A DNA stretch of 64,000 nt, from positions 806,001-870,000 of the forward strand of contig JACKLJ010000002.1 of the NCBI GenBank assembly GCA_024235955.1. Reading direction: 5' to 3'. This document shows, one piece after another, positions 25,765-37,736 of the stretch; the first letter of the stretch is position 1; every line of letters begins with the position of its first letter. The DNA comes from Burkholderiaceae bacterium. GTDB taxonomy: Bacteria; Pseudomonadota; Gammaproteobacteria; Burkholderiales; Burkholderiaceae_C. Below the pieces are notes generated by a model. The model did no database searches. It was not told the DNA's origin and saw nothing but the letters and a program-made list of their open reading frames with translations. Position numbers and translations under genes: made by a program.

Positions 25765-27091
25765 CGGCCAGGCGCTGGGCGCAGGCCTGGGCGCGGCCGG
25801 CGTCGCGCGCCTCCACCATCACGCGCAGCAGCGGTTCGGTGCCGCTGGCGCGGATCAGCACGCGGCCGTCGGCACCCAGCTCGGCCTCGACGGCGCGGGT
25901 GGCTTCGGCCAGCGCGGTGTTGTCCTGCCAGCGACTGCCGGGCGCCAGGCGCACGTTGATCAGCGTCTGCGGGAACACGGTGACGGGCGCCAGCAGCTCG
26001 GCCAGCGAGCGGCCGCCGCGCACGCAGGCGCGCAGCACCTGCAGGGCCGAGATCAGGCCGTCGCCGGTGCTGTGCCTGTCGAGCACCAGCAGGTGACCAG
26101 AGCCCTCGCCGCCCAGCAGCCAGCCGCGTGCCAGCAGTTCTTCCAGCACGTAACGGTCGCCCACCTTGGCGCGCGCCACGTCGAGCCCCAGCGCGCGCAG
26201 GGCGAGTTCGACGCCCTGGTTGGTCATCAGCGTGCCGACCACGCCGCCCACCGCCGCCACGCTGCCGCCGGCGGCGCCCAGCCGGTCGGCTGCCAGCACG
26301 TAGAGCAGCTCGTCGCCGTTGAACAGGCGGCCATCGGCGTCGACCATCTGCAGCCGGTCGGCATCGCCGTCCAGCGCCACGCCATAGTGGGCGCCGTGCT
26401 GGCGCACCGCCGCCACCAGCGCCGCCGGGTGGGTGGCGCCCACGCCGTCGTTGATGTTGAGGCCGTCGGGCGCGCAGCCGATCGGCACCACGTCGGCCCC
26501 CAGCTCGTGAAACACCATGGGCGCGATCTGGTAGGCCGCTCCGTTGGCGGCATCGACCACGATCTTCAGGCCGCGCAGGTTCAGGTCCTGCCCGAAGGTG
26601 CTCTTGCAGAACTCGACATAGCGCCCCGCCGCGTCTTCCAGGCGGCGCGAGCGGCCGAGCGAGGCAGAGGCCATCCACTGCGGTGCCTCGGCCAGCATGG
26701 CTTCGACGTCGGCTTCCCAGGCGTCGGGCAGTTTGGCGCCTTCGGCACTGAAGAACTTGATGCCGTTGTCCGGGTAGGGGTTGTGGCTGGCGCTGATGAC
26801 CACGCCCAGATCGGCCCGCTGCGCGCGGGTGAGGTAGGCCACCGCGGGCGTGGGTATCGGGCCGAGCAGCACGGCGTCGGCGCCGGCCGAGTTCAGCCCC
26901 GCCTCCAGCGCGGCTTCCAGCATGTAGCCGGACACCCGCGTGTCCTTGCCGATCAGCACCTTGGGCCGCGCGGCCTGGCGCTGCAGCACGCGGCCGACCG
27001 CGTGGCCGAGCCTGAGCACGAAGTCCGGCGTGATCGGGGCCTGCCCCACCGTGCCGCGGATGCCGTCGGTGCCGAAGTATTGGCGCGTCAT
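25745..27091 (-). CDS. glmM: phosphoglucosamine mutase
   Basis: GlmM interconverts glucosamine-6-phosphate and glucosamine-1-phosphate for UDP-GlcNAc, feeding peptidoglycan and lipid A. At 448 residues it has normal length. The phosphoserine loop is ISASHNPYPDNG with Ser102; the metal loop is DGDADR at 241-246, and GEGSGH is further on. The C-terminal phosphate-binding motif RASGTEP is present. It follows folP, with a palindromic element between, in the common ftsH-folP-glmM order. Confidence 0.98.
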   Translation of the reverse strand: MTRQYFGTDGIRGTVGQAPITPDFVLRLGHAVGRVLQRQAARPKVLIGKDTRVSGYMLEAALEAGLNSAGADAVLLGPIPTPAVAYLTRAQRADLGVVISASHNPYPDNGIKFFSAEGAKLPDAWEADVEAMLAEAPQWMASASLGRSRRLEDAAGRYVEFCKSTFGQDLNLRGLKIVVDAANGAAYQIAPMVFHELGADVVPIGCAPDGLNINDGVGATHPAALVAAVRQHGAHYGVALDGDADRLQMVDADGRLFNGDELLYVLAADRLGAAGGSVAAVGGVVGTLMTNQGVELALRALGLDVARAKVGDRYVLEELLARGWLLGGEGSGHLLVLDRHSTGDGLISALQVLRACVRGGRSLAELLAPVTVFPQTLINVRLAPGSRWQDNTALAEATRAVEAELGADGRVLIRASGTEPLLRVMVEARDAGRAQACAQRLADAAAQG

Positions 27092-27111
27092 GTGACCCTC
27101 ATCTCCTGATT

Positions 27112-27178
27112 GTGATCAAAATTGGCCGCCAGCCCAGGTACAGCGGGCGCAGGCAGCTATCATTTCAGTAGTTTCCCG
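27112..27178 (-). repeat. dispersed palindromic element, copy at the folP stop
   Basis: On the minus strand CTACTGAAATGATAGCTGCC, then TGCGCCCGC..GGGC and GGCCAATTTTGATC follow the element closely. The TGA stop of folP (27167-27165) lies inside its left arm, so the folP C-terminus is set by the repeat. One of only two full copies in the minus orientation. Confidence 0.9.
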
Positions 27179-28049
27179 GCGTGCCTGTCTCCACGCGCGC
27201 GGCGCGCCACACGGCCAGGGCCTCGGCAGTTTCACGCACGTCGTGCACGCGCACGATGCGCGCGCCGCGCTCCACCGCCAGCAGCGCGGCCGCCACGCTG
27301 GCCGTGCCACGCGCTGCGGGCGGCGCGGGCTGCCCCTCGGCATCGGCCAGTGCGGCGCCCAGCGACGACTTGCGCGACCAGCCCACCAGCAGCGGGTAGC
27401 CGGCGGCCAGCAGTTCGTCCTGCCGCGCCAGCAGCGAGAAATTCTGCGCCGCCGTCTTGCCGAAACCGATACCCGGGTCCAGCACGATGCGGTTCCTTGG
27501 CACGCCCTGCCCTTGCAGCGCCTGCGCAGCCTGCTCCAGGAACAGGAGCACCTGGGGCACCACGTCGCCTTCCATCGGCGTCAGCTGCATGGTCTGCGGA
27601 TCGCGGTGCATGTGCATCAGGCACACGCCACAGGCCGGGTGGTGGCGCACCACCTCCAGCGCGCTCGGGCCGCCGGTGCTGCTGGTGCGGCGCAGGCCCC
27701 AGATGTCGTTGATGATGTCGGCGCCCAGCTCCAGCACGGCGGCCATGACCTCGGGCTTGTAGGTGTCGACCGAGACCGGCACCTGCCAGCGCACGGCTTC
27801 GCGCACCACCGGCAGCACGCGCGCCAGTTCGTCTTCCAGCGGCAGCGGCGGTGCGCCGGGGCGGGTGGATTCGCCGCCGATGTCGAGCATGTCGGCGCCG
27901 TCTTTCAGCAGTTGCTCGGCATGGCGCAGGGCGGCGGTGGCGTCGGCGTGCCGGCCGCCGTCGGAAAAGGAATCGGGCGTGACGTTGACGATGCCCATGA
28001 CGCGGGGCTCATCCAGCGCGATGTCGAAGCGGGTGGTCTTCCAGCGCAT
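27165..28049 (-). CDS. folP: dihydropteroate synthase
   Basis: FolP condenses 6-hydroxymethyl-dihydropterin diphosphate with p-aminobenzoate in folate synthesis and is the sulfonamide target. It has 294 residues; the pterin-binding signatures are MGIVNVTPDSFSDGG (18-32) and DIGGESTRPGA (56-66). VDTYKPEV, NDIWG and DPGIGFGKT follow in the TIM-barrel order. The last residues and the stop derive from a palindromic element. It is downstream of ftsH in the conserved order ftsH-folP-glmM. Confidence 0.97.
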   Translation of the reverse strand: MRWKTTRFDIALDEPRVMGIVNVTPDSFSDGGRHADATAALRHAEQLLKDGADMLDIGGESTRPGAPPLPLEDELARVLPVVREAVRWQVPVSVDTYKPEVMAAVLELGADIINDIWGLRRTSSTGGPSALEVVRHHPACGVCLMHMHRDPQTMQLTPMEGDVVPQVLLFLEQAAQALQGQGVPRNRIVLDPGIGFGKTAAQNFSLLARQDELLAAGYPLLVGWSRKSSLGAALADAEGQPAPPAARGTASVAAALLAVERGARIVRVHDVRETAEALAVWRAARVETGTPGNY

Positions 28050-28069
28050 GCGCTAAGGGCTGTCTGCCA

Positions 28070-28094
28070 AGAAAAACGGGGCGCGAACGCCCCG
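28070..28094 (-). terminator. intrinsic terminator after ftsH
   Basis: On the minus strand CGGGGCG and CGCCCCG pair over a 4-base loop, followed by TTTTTC. It lies between ftsH and folP, so folP may partly depend on read-through or its own promoter. Confidence 0.85.
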
Positions 28095-28115
28095 CTTACC
28101 GGTTGCAGCCGGCCG

Positions 28116-30035
28116 TCATGCCGCCGTGGGCGACGGGTCGGCCGGCTTGGTGGCCGGCGCGCCCCCGGTGCCGCTGCCGCCGGAGTTGGGCGTGCGCGGC
28201 GTGAAGTCCTTGGGCGGACGCGGCTCGCGGCCGGCCATGATGTCGTCGAGCTGCTCGCCGTCGATGGTTTCCCAGTCGAGCAGCGCCTTGGCCATGGCGT
28301 GCATCTTGTCCTGGTTGTCCTCGATCAGCTTGCGCGCCAAACCGTACTGCTGGTCGATGATGCGGCGCACCTCCAGATCCACCTTCTGCATGGTTTCTTC
28401 GGAGATGTTGGTGGTCTTGGTGACGCTGCGGCCCAGGAACACCTCGCCTTCGTTTTCGGCATAGACCATGGGGCCCAGCGCCTCGCTCATGCCGTACTTC
28501 ATGACCATGTCGCGCGCCAGGTTGGTGGCGCGCTCGAAGTCGTTGGAAGCGCCGGTGGTCATCTGGTTCATGAACACCTCTTCGGCGATGCGGCCGCCGA
28601 ACAGCATGCTGATCTGGTTCAGCATGTATTCCTTGTCGTAGCTGTAGCGATCGTTCTCCGGCAGGCTCATGGTCACGCCCAGCGCGCGGCCGCGCGGGAT
28701 GATGGTGACCTTGTGCACCGGGTCGCACTTGGGCAGCAGTTTGCCGATGAGCGCGTGGCCGCTCTCGTGGTAGGCGGTGTTGCGGCGCTCTTCCTCGGGC
28801 ATGACCATGCTCTTGCGCTCGGGGCCCATGAGGATCTTGTCCTTGGCCTTCTCGAAGTCCTGCATCTCGACCACGCGGGCGTTGCGGCGGGCGGCCATCA
28901 AGGCGGCCTCGTTGCACAGGTTGGCCAGATCGGCACCGCTCATGCCGGGCGTACCGCGCGCGATGATGCTGGCGCTGACGTCCTGGCCGATCGGGATCTT
29001 GCGCATGTGCACGTTCAGGATCTGCTCGCGGCCGCGGATGTCGGGCAGCGTCACGTAGACCTGACGGTCGAAGCGGCCGGGGCGCAGCAGGGCGGCGTCC
29101 AGGATGTCGGGGCGGTTGGTGGCGGCCACCACGATCACGCCGAGGTTGGTCTCGAAACCGTCCATCTCGACCAGCATCTGGTTCAGCGTCTGCTCGCGCT
29201 CGTCGTTGCCGCCGCCGAGGCCGGCGCCACGCTGGCGGCCGACGGCGTCGATTTCATCGATGAAGATGATGCAGGGCGCGTTCTTCTTGGCGTTCTCGAA
29301 CATGTCGCGCACGCGGGCCGCGCCCACGCCGACGAACATTTCCACGAAGTCGGAGCCCGAGATGCTGAAGAACGGCACCTTGGCCTCGCCGGCGATGGAC
29401 TTGGCCAGCAGCGTCTTGCCGGTGCCGGGTGGGCCGACCAGCAGCAGGCCGCGCGGGATGCGGCCGCCCAGTTTCTGGAATTTCTGCGGGTCTTTCAGGA
29501 AATCGACCACTTCCTTCACCTCTTCCTTGGCCTCGTCGCAGCCGGCGACGTCGGCGAAGGTGATGGTGTTGTTGTTCTCGTCCAGCATGCGCGCCTTGCT
29601 CTTGCCGAAGCTGAAGGCACCGCCCTTGCCGCCGCCCTGCATCTGGCGCATGAAGTACACCCACACGCCGATCAGCAGCAGCATCGGGCCCCAGCTGACC
29701 AGCAGGGTCATCAGCAGCGAGCCCTCTTCACGCGGCTTGACGTCGAACTTGACGTTGTGGTTGATCAGGTCGCCGATCAGGCCGCGATCCAGATAAGTGG
29801 CGTTGGTGCGCACCCGGCGGTCGTCGCTCATGGTGGCCACGATGTCGGTGCCGCCCTGGCCTTCCTGGATCACCGCGCTCTTCACGCGGTTGTTGCGCAC
29901 TTCCTGCAGGAACTCCGAGTACGCCATGTGGTTGGAGCCCGCCATGCGGGAGCCGTCGAACTGCTTGAAGACGGTGAACAGCACCATGGCGATCACCATC
30001 CACACGGCAACTTTCGAAAACCATTGATTCTTCAA
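28116..30035 (-). CDS. ftsH: ATP-dependent zinc metalloprotease FtsH
   Basis: FtsH is an inner-membrane AAA protease that degrades misfolded membrane proteins and regulators such as LpxC and sigma-32. From the TTG at 30035 it has 639 residues, the family norm; GGAG (30047-30044) is 8 bases upstream of this TTG, and the family begins with KNQWFSK-like residues. Two membrane segments (about 9-23 and 107-128) flank a periplasmic domain. Walker A GPPGTGKT is at 201-208, Walker B is IIFIDEIDAVG, and the zinc site is HESGH near residue 420. The C-terminus is Pro/Gly/Thr-rich. It is upstream of folP. Confidence 0.97.
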   Translation of the reverse strand: MKNQWFSKVAVWMVIAMVLFTVFKQFDGSRMAGSNHMAYSEFLQEVRNNRVKSAVIQEGQGGTDIVATMSDDRRVRTNATYLDRGLIGDLINHNVKFDVKPREEGSLLMTLLVSWGPMLLLIGVWVYFMRQMQGGGKGGAFSFGKSKARMLDENNNTITFADVAGCDEAKEEVKEVVDFLKDPQKFQKLGGRIPRGLLLVGPPGTGKTLLAKSIAGEAKVPFFSISGSDFVEMFVGVGAARVRDMFENAKKNAPCIIFIDEIDAVGRQRGAGLGGGNDEREQTLNQMLVEMDGFETNLGVIVVAATNRPDILDAALLRPGRFDRQVYVTLPDIRGREQILNVHMRKIPIGQDVSASIIARGTPGMSGADLANLCNEAALMAARRNARVVEMQDFEKAKDKILMGPERKSMVMPEEERRNTAYHESGHALIGKLLPKCDPVHKVTIIPRGRALGVTMSLPENDRYSYDKEYMLNQISMLFGGRIAEEVFMNQMTTGASNDFERATNLARDMVMKYGMSEALGPMVYAENEGEVFLGRSVTKTTNISEETMQKVDLEVRRIIDQQYGLARKLIEDNQDKMHAMAKALLDWETIDGEQLDDIMAGREPRPPKDFTPRTPNSGGSGTGGAPATKPADPSPTAA

Positions 30036-30076
30036 GGTCGCGGCTCCAAATCGATAAGGCAGGGGCAATAGCCCCC

Positions 30077-30103
30077 ATATAAGACCCATTCTAGGCGTTT
30101 CAA
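30077..30103 (-). promoter_or_regulatory. possible heat-shock or housekeeping promoter of ftsH
   Basis: On the minus strand TTGAAA (30103-30098) and TTATAT (30082-30077) are 15 bases apart, about 40 bp before the ftsH start. TTGAAA fits a sigma-32 -35 element, but the -10 is not a clear CCCCAT type. Confidence 0.3.
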
Positions 30104-30268
30104 CCCTGGCGCGGGTACCCGCCGGGGGTAGCTCCCATACGGGAAATGCGCCATTTCCGGGGCTTTGGCGCCCATTTCCGCGCCCTCAGGCCGGCCGGTG
30201 GGTCGAACGAAACAATTGGTTGCGTTCCGTTGATGCCGCTCAAGCGCCTGAGTGAGGCCGGTCAGCGC

Positions 30269-30937
30269 TCAGCCGCCCCTGACCTGCTTGAGACCCATGC
30301 CCACCAGAAAGGTTTCGGAGGAACGGTCGCGCGAGGCCTTGGGCTTGATCGGCTTGACCACGCGGAAGCTCTCCTTGAACAGCTTGACGAGCTGGCTGTA
30401 GCCGCTGCCGTGGAACACCTTGGCCACCAGCGCACCATCCGGCTTGAGGTGGTCCTGGGCGAAGGACACCGCCAGTTCCACCAGATGCGCAATGCGCGCG
30501 GCGTCGCTGGATTCGATGCCCGACAGGTTGGGCGCCATGTCCGACACCACCACATCCACCGGCCGGCCGCCCAGCGCCTCGTGCAGGTGCGCCAGCACCG
30601 CGTCCTCGCGGAAATCGCCCTGCAGGAAGCTCACGCCCTCGATGGGCTCCATGGGCAGGATGTCCAGCGCCACGATGGCGCCCTCCAGTTCCCCCACGGC
30701 CGCGCCACTGGGCGACAGCCGGCGCCGCACGTACTGACTCCAGGCGCCGGGGGCGCTGCCCAGGTCCACCACCACCTGGCCGGGCCGGATGAGTTTCAGC
30801 GCCTCGTCGATCTCCTTGAGCTTGTAGGCGGCGCGCGCGCGGTAGCCCTCGCGCTGGGCGAGCTTGACGTAGGGGTCGTTCACGTGGTCGTTCAACCACG
30901 CCTTGTTGACCTTCTTGCTTTTCGTCTTGACCTTCAT
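30269..30937 (-). CDS. rlmE: 23S rRNA (uridine-2'-O)-methyltransferase RlmE
   Basis: RlmE (FtsJ/RrmJ) methylates U2552 of 23S rRNA. The 222 residues include a basic N-terminus, the SAM site VVDLGSAPGAWSQYV, and the DVVVSDMAPNLSG region. The catalytic K-D-K-E pattern is consistent (RAAYKL, DMAP, KVFHG). The ATG at 30937 gives the normal MKVKTKSKK start. It is upstream of ftsH and divergent from yhbY, the standard arrangement. Confidence 0.96.
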   Translation of the reverse strand: MKVKTKSKKVNKAWLNDHVNDPYVKLAQREGYRARAAYKLKEIDEALKLIRPGQVVVDLGSAPGAWSQYVRRRLSPSGAAVGELEGAIVALDILPMEPIEGVSFLQGDFREDAVLAHLHEALGGRPVDVVVSDMAPNLSGIESSDAARIAHLVELAVSFAQDHLKPDGALVAKVFHGSGYSQLVKLFKESFRVVKPIKPKASRDRSSETFLVGMGLKQVRGG

Positions 30938-30965
30938 CAGGGGCTGCAGCCGGTGGGCGGCGAGT

Positions 30966-31032
30966 AGATATGGTTTTGATAGCTGCCTGCGCCCGTCACG
31001 CAAGGGCCAGTTGCCAAAATCGTTCCTAAAAA
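30966..31032 (+). repeat. dispersed palindromic element between rlmE and yhbY
   Basis: GATATGGTTTTGATAGCTGC, CTGCGCCCGTCACGCAAGGG, and GTTGCCAAAATCG with a CCTAAAAA tail match the element with few changes. It fills the divergent intergenic region, so it overlaps the 5' leader or promoter of one or both genes. Confidence 0.9.
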
Positions 31033-31075
31033 CAGAGGCAGCGCAGTTGAGCCACCGGCACCGATAATACGGCCC

Positions 31076-31546
31076 ATGCCCCAGATTGAACTCACTCCGG
31101 CCGAGCGCAAGGCCCACCGCGCCGAGGCGCACCACCTCGACCCCGTGGTCATGGTCGGTGCCGACGGCCTCACGCCCGCCGTGCGCAAGGAGGCCGACGC
31201 GGCCCTGAACGCCCACGGCCTGATCAAGATCCGCGTGTTCGGCGACGACCGCGCGGCGCGCGAAGCCATCTACCAGCAACTGGCCGACGAGCTGAACGCC
31301 GCCCCGGTGCAGCACATCGGCAAGCTGCTGGTGCTGTGGCGGCCCAAGCCCGCCAAGGACAAGGTGGCTGACGACGAGCGCCTGCCCGGCCCCAAGGACA
31401 TCAAGGTCCTCAAGTACAGCAAGCGCGGTGGCCAGCGGCCCGAGGTGCGGGTGGTGCGCGTGCTGGGCAACCAGCGCCTCACGCCCGGCGGCAAGCTCAA
31501 GAAGGCACAGCCCAAGCAGAAATCGGTCAAGAAGAGCCGGGACTGA
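31076..31546 (+). CDS. yhbY: YhbY family RNA-binding protein
   Basis: This 156-residue protein has a CRS1/YhbY (CRM) domain in the first 97 residues: LTPAERKAHRAEAHHLDPVV and VGADGLTPAV, then the GKLLVLWRPK strand. Such proteins bind pre-50S ribosomes. The C-terminal part from about residue 98 is a basic extension (KYSKRGGQRPEVR, KQKSVKKSRD) not found in the short E. coli protein, common in this bacterial group. Divergent from rlmE. Confidence 0.93.
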   Translation: MPQIELTPAERKAHRAEAHHLDPVVMVGADGLTPAVRKEADAALNAHGLIKIRVFGDDRAAREAIYQQLADELNAAPVQHIGKLLVLWRPKPAKDKVADDERLPGPKDIKVLKYSKRGGQRPEVRVVRVLGNQRLTPGGKLKKAQPKQKSVKKSRD

Positions 31547-31587
31547 AGGGGCGAGAACCTCACGCCGCCACGGCGGCCGGCCGCCGG

Positions 31588-31612
31588 ATTACTACGAAAA
31601 AGAGAGCTGACA
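31588..31612 (+). repeat. left-arm fragment of the palindromic element
   Basis: ACTACGAAAAAGAGAGCTG is nearly identical to the left arm of the copy at 33558 (ACTACGAAAATGAGAGCTG), then the match ends. It lies directly before the glycosyltransferase ATG at 31617 and so forms its leader. Confidence 0.6.
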
Positions 31613-31616
31613 GCGA

Positions 31617-32372
31617 ATGCCTGACAAGGGCCAGAGGCACATTCTGTGCATGAAATGGGGCACCAAGTACGGCCCCGAATACGTCAACCGCCTCTACGGC
31701 ATGGTGCGCCGGCACCTCAGCGGCGACTTCAGCTTCATCTGCCTGACCGACGACGCCACCGGCGTGCGCCCCGAGGTGCGCTGCCTGCCGATCCCGCCGC
31801 TCAACCTGAACCTCAAGCCCGGCCAGCGCGACGGCGCCTGGAAAAAGCTCACCACCTTCGAGGCCGACCTGCACGGCCTGCGCGGTACCGCGCTGTTCCT
31901 GGATCTGGATGTGGTGGTGGTCGGCGGCCTGGATGATTTCTTCACCCAGCCGGGGGAGTTTCTGATCATCCGCGACTACCCGCGCTTCTGGCGCACCGGC
32001 ACGCGCATCATCGGCAACTCGTCGGTCTACCGCTTCGAACTGGGCGCGCACGCCGACGTGCTGGCCAACTTCCGTGCCCACATCGAGCAGGCCCAGCGCG
32101 ACCACCGCAACGAGCAGGTCTACCTCTCGCACTTCCTGCACGACCAGGGCAAGCTCGGCTACTGGCCCGCCGCCTGGTGCCCGAGCTTCAAGTACCACTG
32201 CATTCCCGCATGGCCCAGCAACTGGTGGCGCGAGCCCTTCATCCCCGAAGGCGCGCGCATCGTCATCTTCCACGGCGAAGTGAACCCGCCCGATGCGCTG
32301 GCCGGCAAGCGCAACAAGCGTTTCGCGCACATCGAACCGGCGCGCTGGATCGCCGAGTACTGGAAGGAATAG
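31617..32372 (+). CDS. GT8-like glycosyltransferase
   Basis: This 251-residue cytoplasmic protein has a nucleotide-sugar-binding fold. It opens RHILCMKWGTKYGPEYVNRL and has the acidic LDLDVVVVGGLDDFF (about residues 95-109), a DxD-type metal site. WYPAA-like aromatic patches and HGEVNPP near the end resemble glycosyltransferases of LPS or capsule synthesis. Acceptor and donor are unknown. The start is preceded by a fragment of the repeat rather than a clear ribosome binding site. It is convergent with a Kdo hydroxylase gene, suggesting LPS core modification. Confidence 0.75.
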   Translation: MPDKGQRHILCMKWGTKYGPEYVNRLYGMVRRHLSGDFSFICLTDDATGVRPEVRCLPIPPLNLNLKPGQRDGAWKKLTTFEADLHGLRGTALFLDLDVVVVGGLDDFFTQPGEFLIIRDYPRFWRTGTRIIGNSSVYRFELGAHADVLANFRAHIEQAQRDHRNEQVYLSHFLHDQGKLGYWPAAWCPSFKYHCIPAWPSNWWREPFIPEGARIVIFHGEVNPPDALAGKRNKRFAHIEPARWIAEYWKE

Positions 32373-32408
32373 GCCGGCCCGACCCCAAGGTCCGGGCTGC
32401 CCGCTGCG

Positions 32409-33287
32409 TCAGGCGGGCTCGGCCAGCGGCCGGCCCTTCATGCGAGAGAGGATCTGCAGCGGACTGGACGCCGGGTCGACTTCGTGCCCGGCCTTCAGAT
32501 GGTAGGTCTGCTCCATCATGTACTGCCCGCTCATCACCGCGTGGGTGGCCTGGTCGGAAAAGCACACCCAGCTCGTGCCCGGCGGGAACGGCATGGTCAT
32601 CTGGTCGCAACTCTTCTGGTAGGCCATGTCGGCCTTCATGCCGTCGTGCAGCTGCAGCATCAGGTGGTCGTATTCGCCACGCAGCGACTTGGTGACGTGC
32701 AGCGCGTTCAGCACCTTGGCCTGCCAGGCCGAGTAAGGCTTGGCACGCGGCAGAAAGCGCTCGGCCACGGCCTCGAACGACTCACCCACGCGCCACACGC
32801 GCGGGGCGCCGTCCGGGTTGACGTTGGTGAACACGCGCAGGATCCGCTCGCCGTGCGTGGGGCGCGAAGGAAAGGCGTCGACGTGCAGGCGCTTGTCATC
32901 GGCGCGCCAGGACTGGGCGCGCGTCTCGACCTGCATCGGCCGGTAGCTGGTGGGCGCGCTGCGCAGCGCACCACCATAGCTGGGCAGCAGGCCGGCCACC
33001 AGAGCGTCGGCACAAGTGCGAAAGCGCGCCACCATGGCCGCCAGCGCCTGCTGCGTGCCCGCATCGCCCACCGCACCCTTGATGCTGCCGTCCACGTTCA
33101 GGCTGATGTTGCGGGTCTTGGGCTCGCGGATGTCGGGGCGCAGGAAGCCCTGCTCCTGCTCGCTCAGCCTGAAACCCAGGCGGGGAAAGTACAGCACCTT
33201 GCCGGCCTCCAGCGCATCCACCCACTCGCGCCTCGTGGGCACGGCCTGCCAGTCCGTGACGTCGATTTCAACGATGCGGTCGGTCAT
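32409..33287 (-). CDS. Kdo hydroxylase family protein (KdoO-like)
   Basis: This 292-residue protein matches the Fe(II)/2-oxoglutarate-dependent Kdo 3-hydroxylase family, which modifies the outer Kdo of LPS in Burkholderia and Yersinia. Motifs visible are RNISLNVDGSIKG, the metal-binding HVDAFPSRPTHGERILR, and FSDQATHAVMSGQ containing the distal histidine. The ATG at 33287 gives the usual MTDRIVEIDVTDW start; the frame extends upstream without family sequence. The ends of this and the convergent glycosyltransferase gene are 36 bp apart. Confidence 0.88.
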   Translation of the reverse strand: MTDRIVEIDVTDWQAVPTRREWVDALEAGKVLYFPRLGFRLSEQEQGFLRPDIREPKTRNISLNVDGSIKGAVGDAGTQQALAAMVARFRTCADALVAGLLPSYGGALRSAPTSYRPMQVETRAQSWRADDKRLHVDAFPSRPTHGERILRVFTNVNPDGAPRVWRVGESFEAVAERFLPRAKPYSAWQAKVLNALHVTKSLRGEYDHLMLQLHDGMKADMAYQKSCDQMTMPFPPGTSWVCFSDQATHAVMSGQYMMEQTYHLKAGHEVDPASSPLQILSRMKGRPLAEPA

Positions 33288-33392
33288 GGCCGGTGTTGTC
33301 CCTAGTTTGGTGCCAAAGCTTGGGATTGTCGCGCGCCCGCTCCGCTGCGTCTTGACGCAAGGCAAACGTGACAACGGCGCCCCGGCGCCCGC

Positions 33393-33806
33393 TCAGCCGC
33401 CGGGCGCGCGCGCCTGCCGCCAGAGCAGCGCGCCGGCGCACAGCCATTGCACGGCGTACATGGCCGTACCCACGCCGTGCCAGAGCGCCAGGTTGTCGCG
33501 CGCGCGGATGTGCGGCGCCACGGCGAACTCGATCAACAGCGCCAGCAACATCCCCAGCACTACGAAAATGAGAGCTGTCCCCGCCCGTCCCGAAAGGGCC
33601 CCAGGCTGTTTCGGCCGAAAAATCAGCAGCACCAGCCCGCACGCCACCGACAGCCAGGTCTGCGCCGTGAACAGCTGCGCCGCCATGTTGCCGGCGATCT
33701 GCGGCGAAGGCAGATGCCTGAACAGCAGCGGCACGGCGACAAAGCCGATTGCCGTCAGGCTGCCCCACCAGAGGCCCGCCGCCATCACCACCAGACGGTC
33801 GCGCAT
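33393..33806 (-). CDS. DUF4149 family membrane protein
   Basis: This 137-residue inner-membrane protein has four hydrophobic segments typical of DUF4149: near 5-25, 48-63, 80-98 and 112-130. Function is unknown. The loop between helices 2 and 3, FRPKQPGALSGRAGTALIF, is encoded by an antisense palindromic element. ATG at 33806 is used; a GTG two codons upstream is the alternative. It lies 9 bp downstream of greA, an arrangement common in this group, and probably shares its transcript. Confidence 0.87.
   Translation of the reverse strand: MRDRLVVMAAGLWWGSLTAIGFVAVPLLFRHLPSPQIAGNMAAQLFTAQTWLSVACGLVLLIFRPKQPGALSGRAGTALIFVVLGMLLALLIEFAVAPHIRARDNLALWHGVGTAMYAVQWLCAGALLWRQARAPGG
33558..33623 (+). 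repeat. dispersed palindromic element, in-frame copy in the DUF4149 gene
   Basis: ACTACGAAAATGAGAGCTGT, CCCGCCCGTCCCGAAAGGGC and a GGCTGTTTCGGCC second hairpin match the element. The gene reads the other strand in the frame GCG-GGG-ACA-GCT. It encodes a loop between membrane segments. Confidence 0.85.
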
Positions 33807-33815
33807 GGCCACGCC

Positions 33816-34292
33816 TCAGACGTAGGAGACGGCGATGATCTCGTAGTGCTTGACGCCACCCGGCGCCTGCACCTCGGCCGTGTCGCCCTCTTCCTTGCCG
33901 ATCAGCGCGCGGGCGATCGGGCTGGAGATGTTGATCAGGCCCTGCTTCAGGTCGGCCTCGTCCTCGCCGACGATCTGGTACTTCACGGTGTCGCCGGTGG
34001 CCTCGTCCTCCAGCTCCACGGTAGCGCCGAACACCACCTTGCCACCGGCATCCAGCGACGCCGGGTCAATGACCTGGGCGGCGGCCAGCTTGCCCTCGAC
34101 CTCCTTGATGCGGCCCTCGATGAAGCCCTGGCGGTCCTTGGCGGCATCGTACTCGGCGTTCTCGCTCAGGTCGCCGTGCGAGCGCGCTTCGGCGATGGCG
34201 GCGATCACCGCCGGGCGATCCTTGGTCTTCAGGCGCTGCAGCTCTTCCTTGAGCTTCTCGGCGCCGCGCTTGGTGATCGGAATGGTGGCCAT
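33816..34292 (-). CDS. greA: transcription elongation factor GreA
   Basis: GreA rescues backtracked RNA polymerase by stimulating transcript cleavage. The 158-residue protein has the N-terminal coiled coil with GDLSENAEYDAAKDRQ (acidic tip, about 40-55) and the C-terminal FKBP-like domain with ISSPIARALIGK. The ATG at 34292 gives MATIPITKRG, the family start. It lies between carB and the DUF4149 gene on the same strand. Confidence 0.98.
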   Translation of the reverse strand: MATIPITKRGAEKLKEELQRLKTKDRPAVIAAIAEARSHGDLSENAEYDAAKDRQGFIEGRIKEVEGKLAAAQVIDPASLDAGGKVVFGATVELEDEATGDTVKYQIVGEDEADLKQGLINISSPIARALIGKEEGDTAEVQAPGGVKHYEIIAVSYV

Positions 34293-34403
34293 GTCTCTTG
34301 CATCCTCAAAAAGCGACACCGCCGAGCGTTGCCCCTCGGCGGTGTGATGATGGGTTCATTATGCCGCGTCTGGCGCGCGGCGCCAGCCCGTCGGCATCGG
34401 TAC

Positions 34404-37673
<3,270 letters not shown>

Positions 37674-37736
37674 GACGGTGGGTCGGTGGGTCGGCTGGGC
37701 GGTGACGGGACTGGCGGCAGGGTGGGCCTAGCCCGC

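Noticed and set aside
30071..30080. CCCCCATAT on the plus strand as a sigma-32 -10 element
   Set aside because: It faces away from ftsH and has no matching -35 upstream on that strand.
32373..32408. Hairpin between the glycosyltransferase and Kdo hydroxylase genes as a bidirectional terminator
   Set aside because: Stem is bulged and no T-run follows on either strand.
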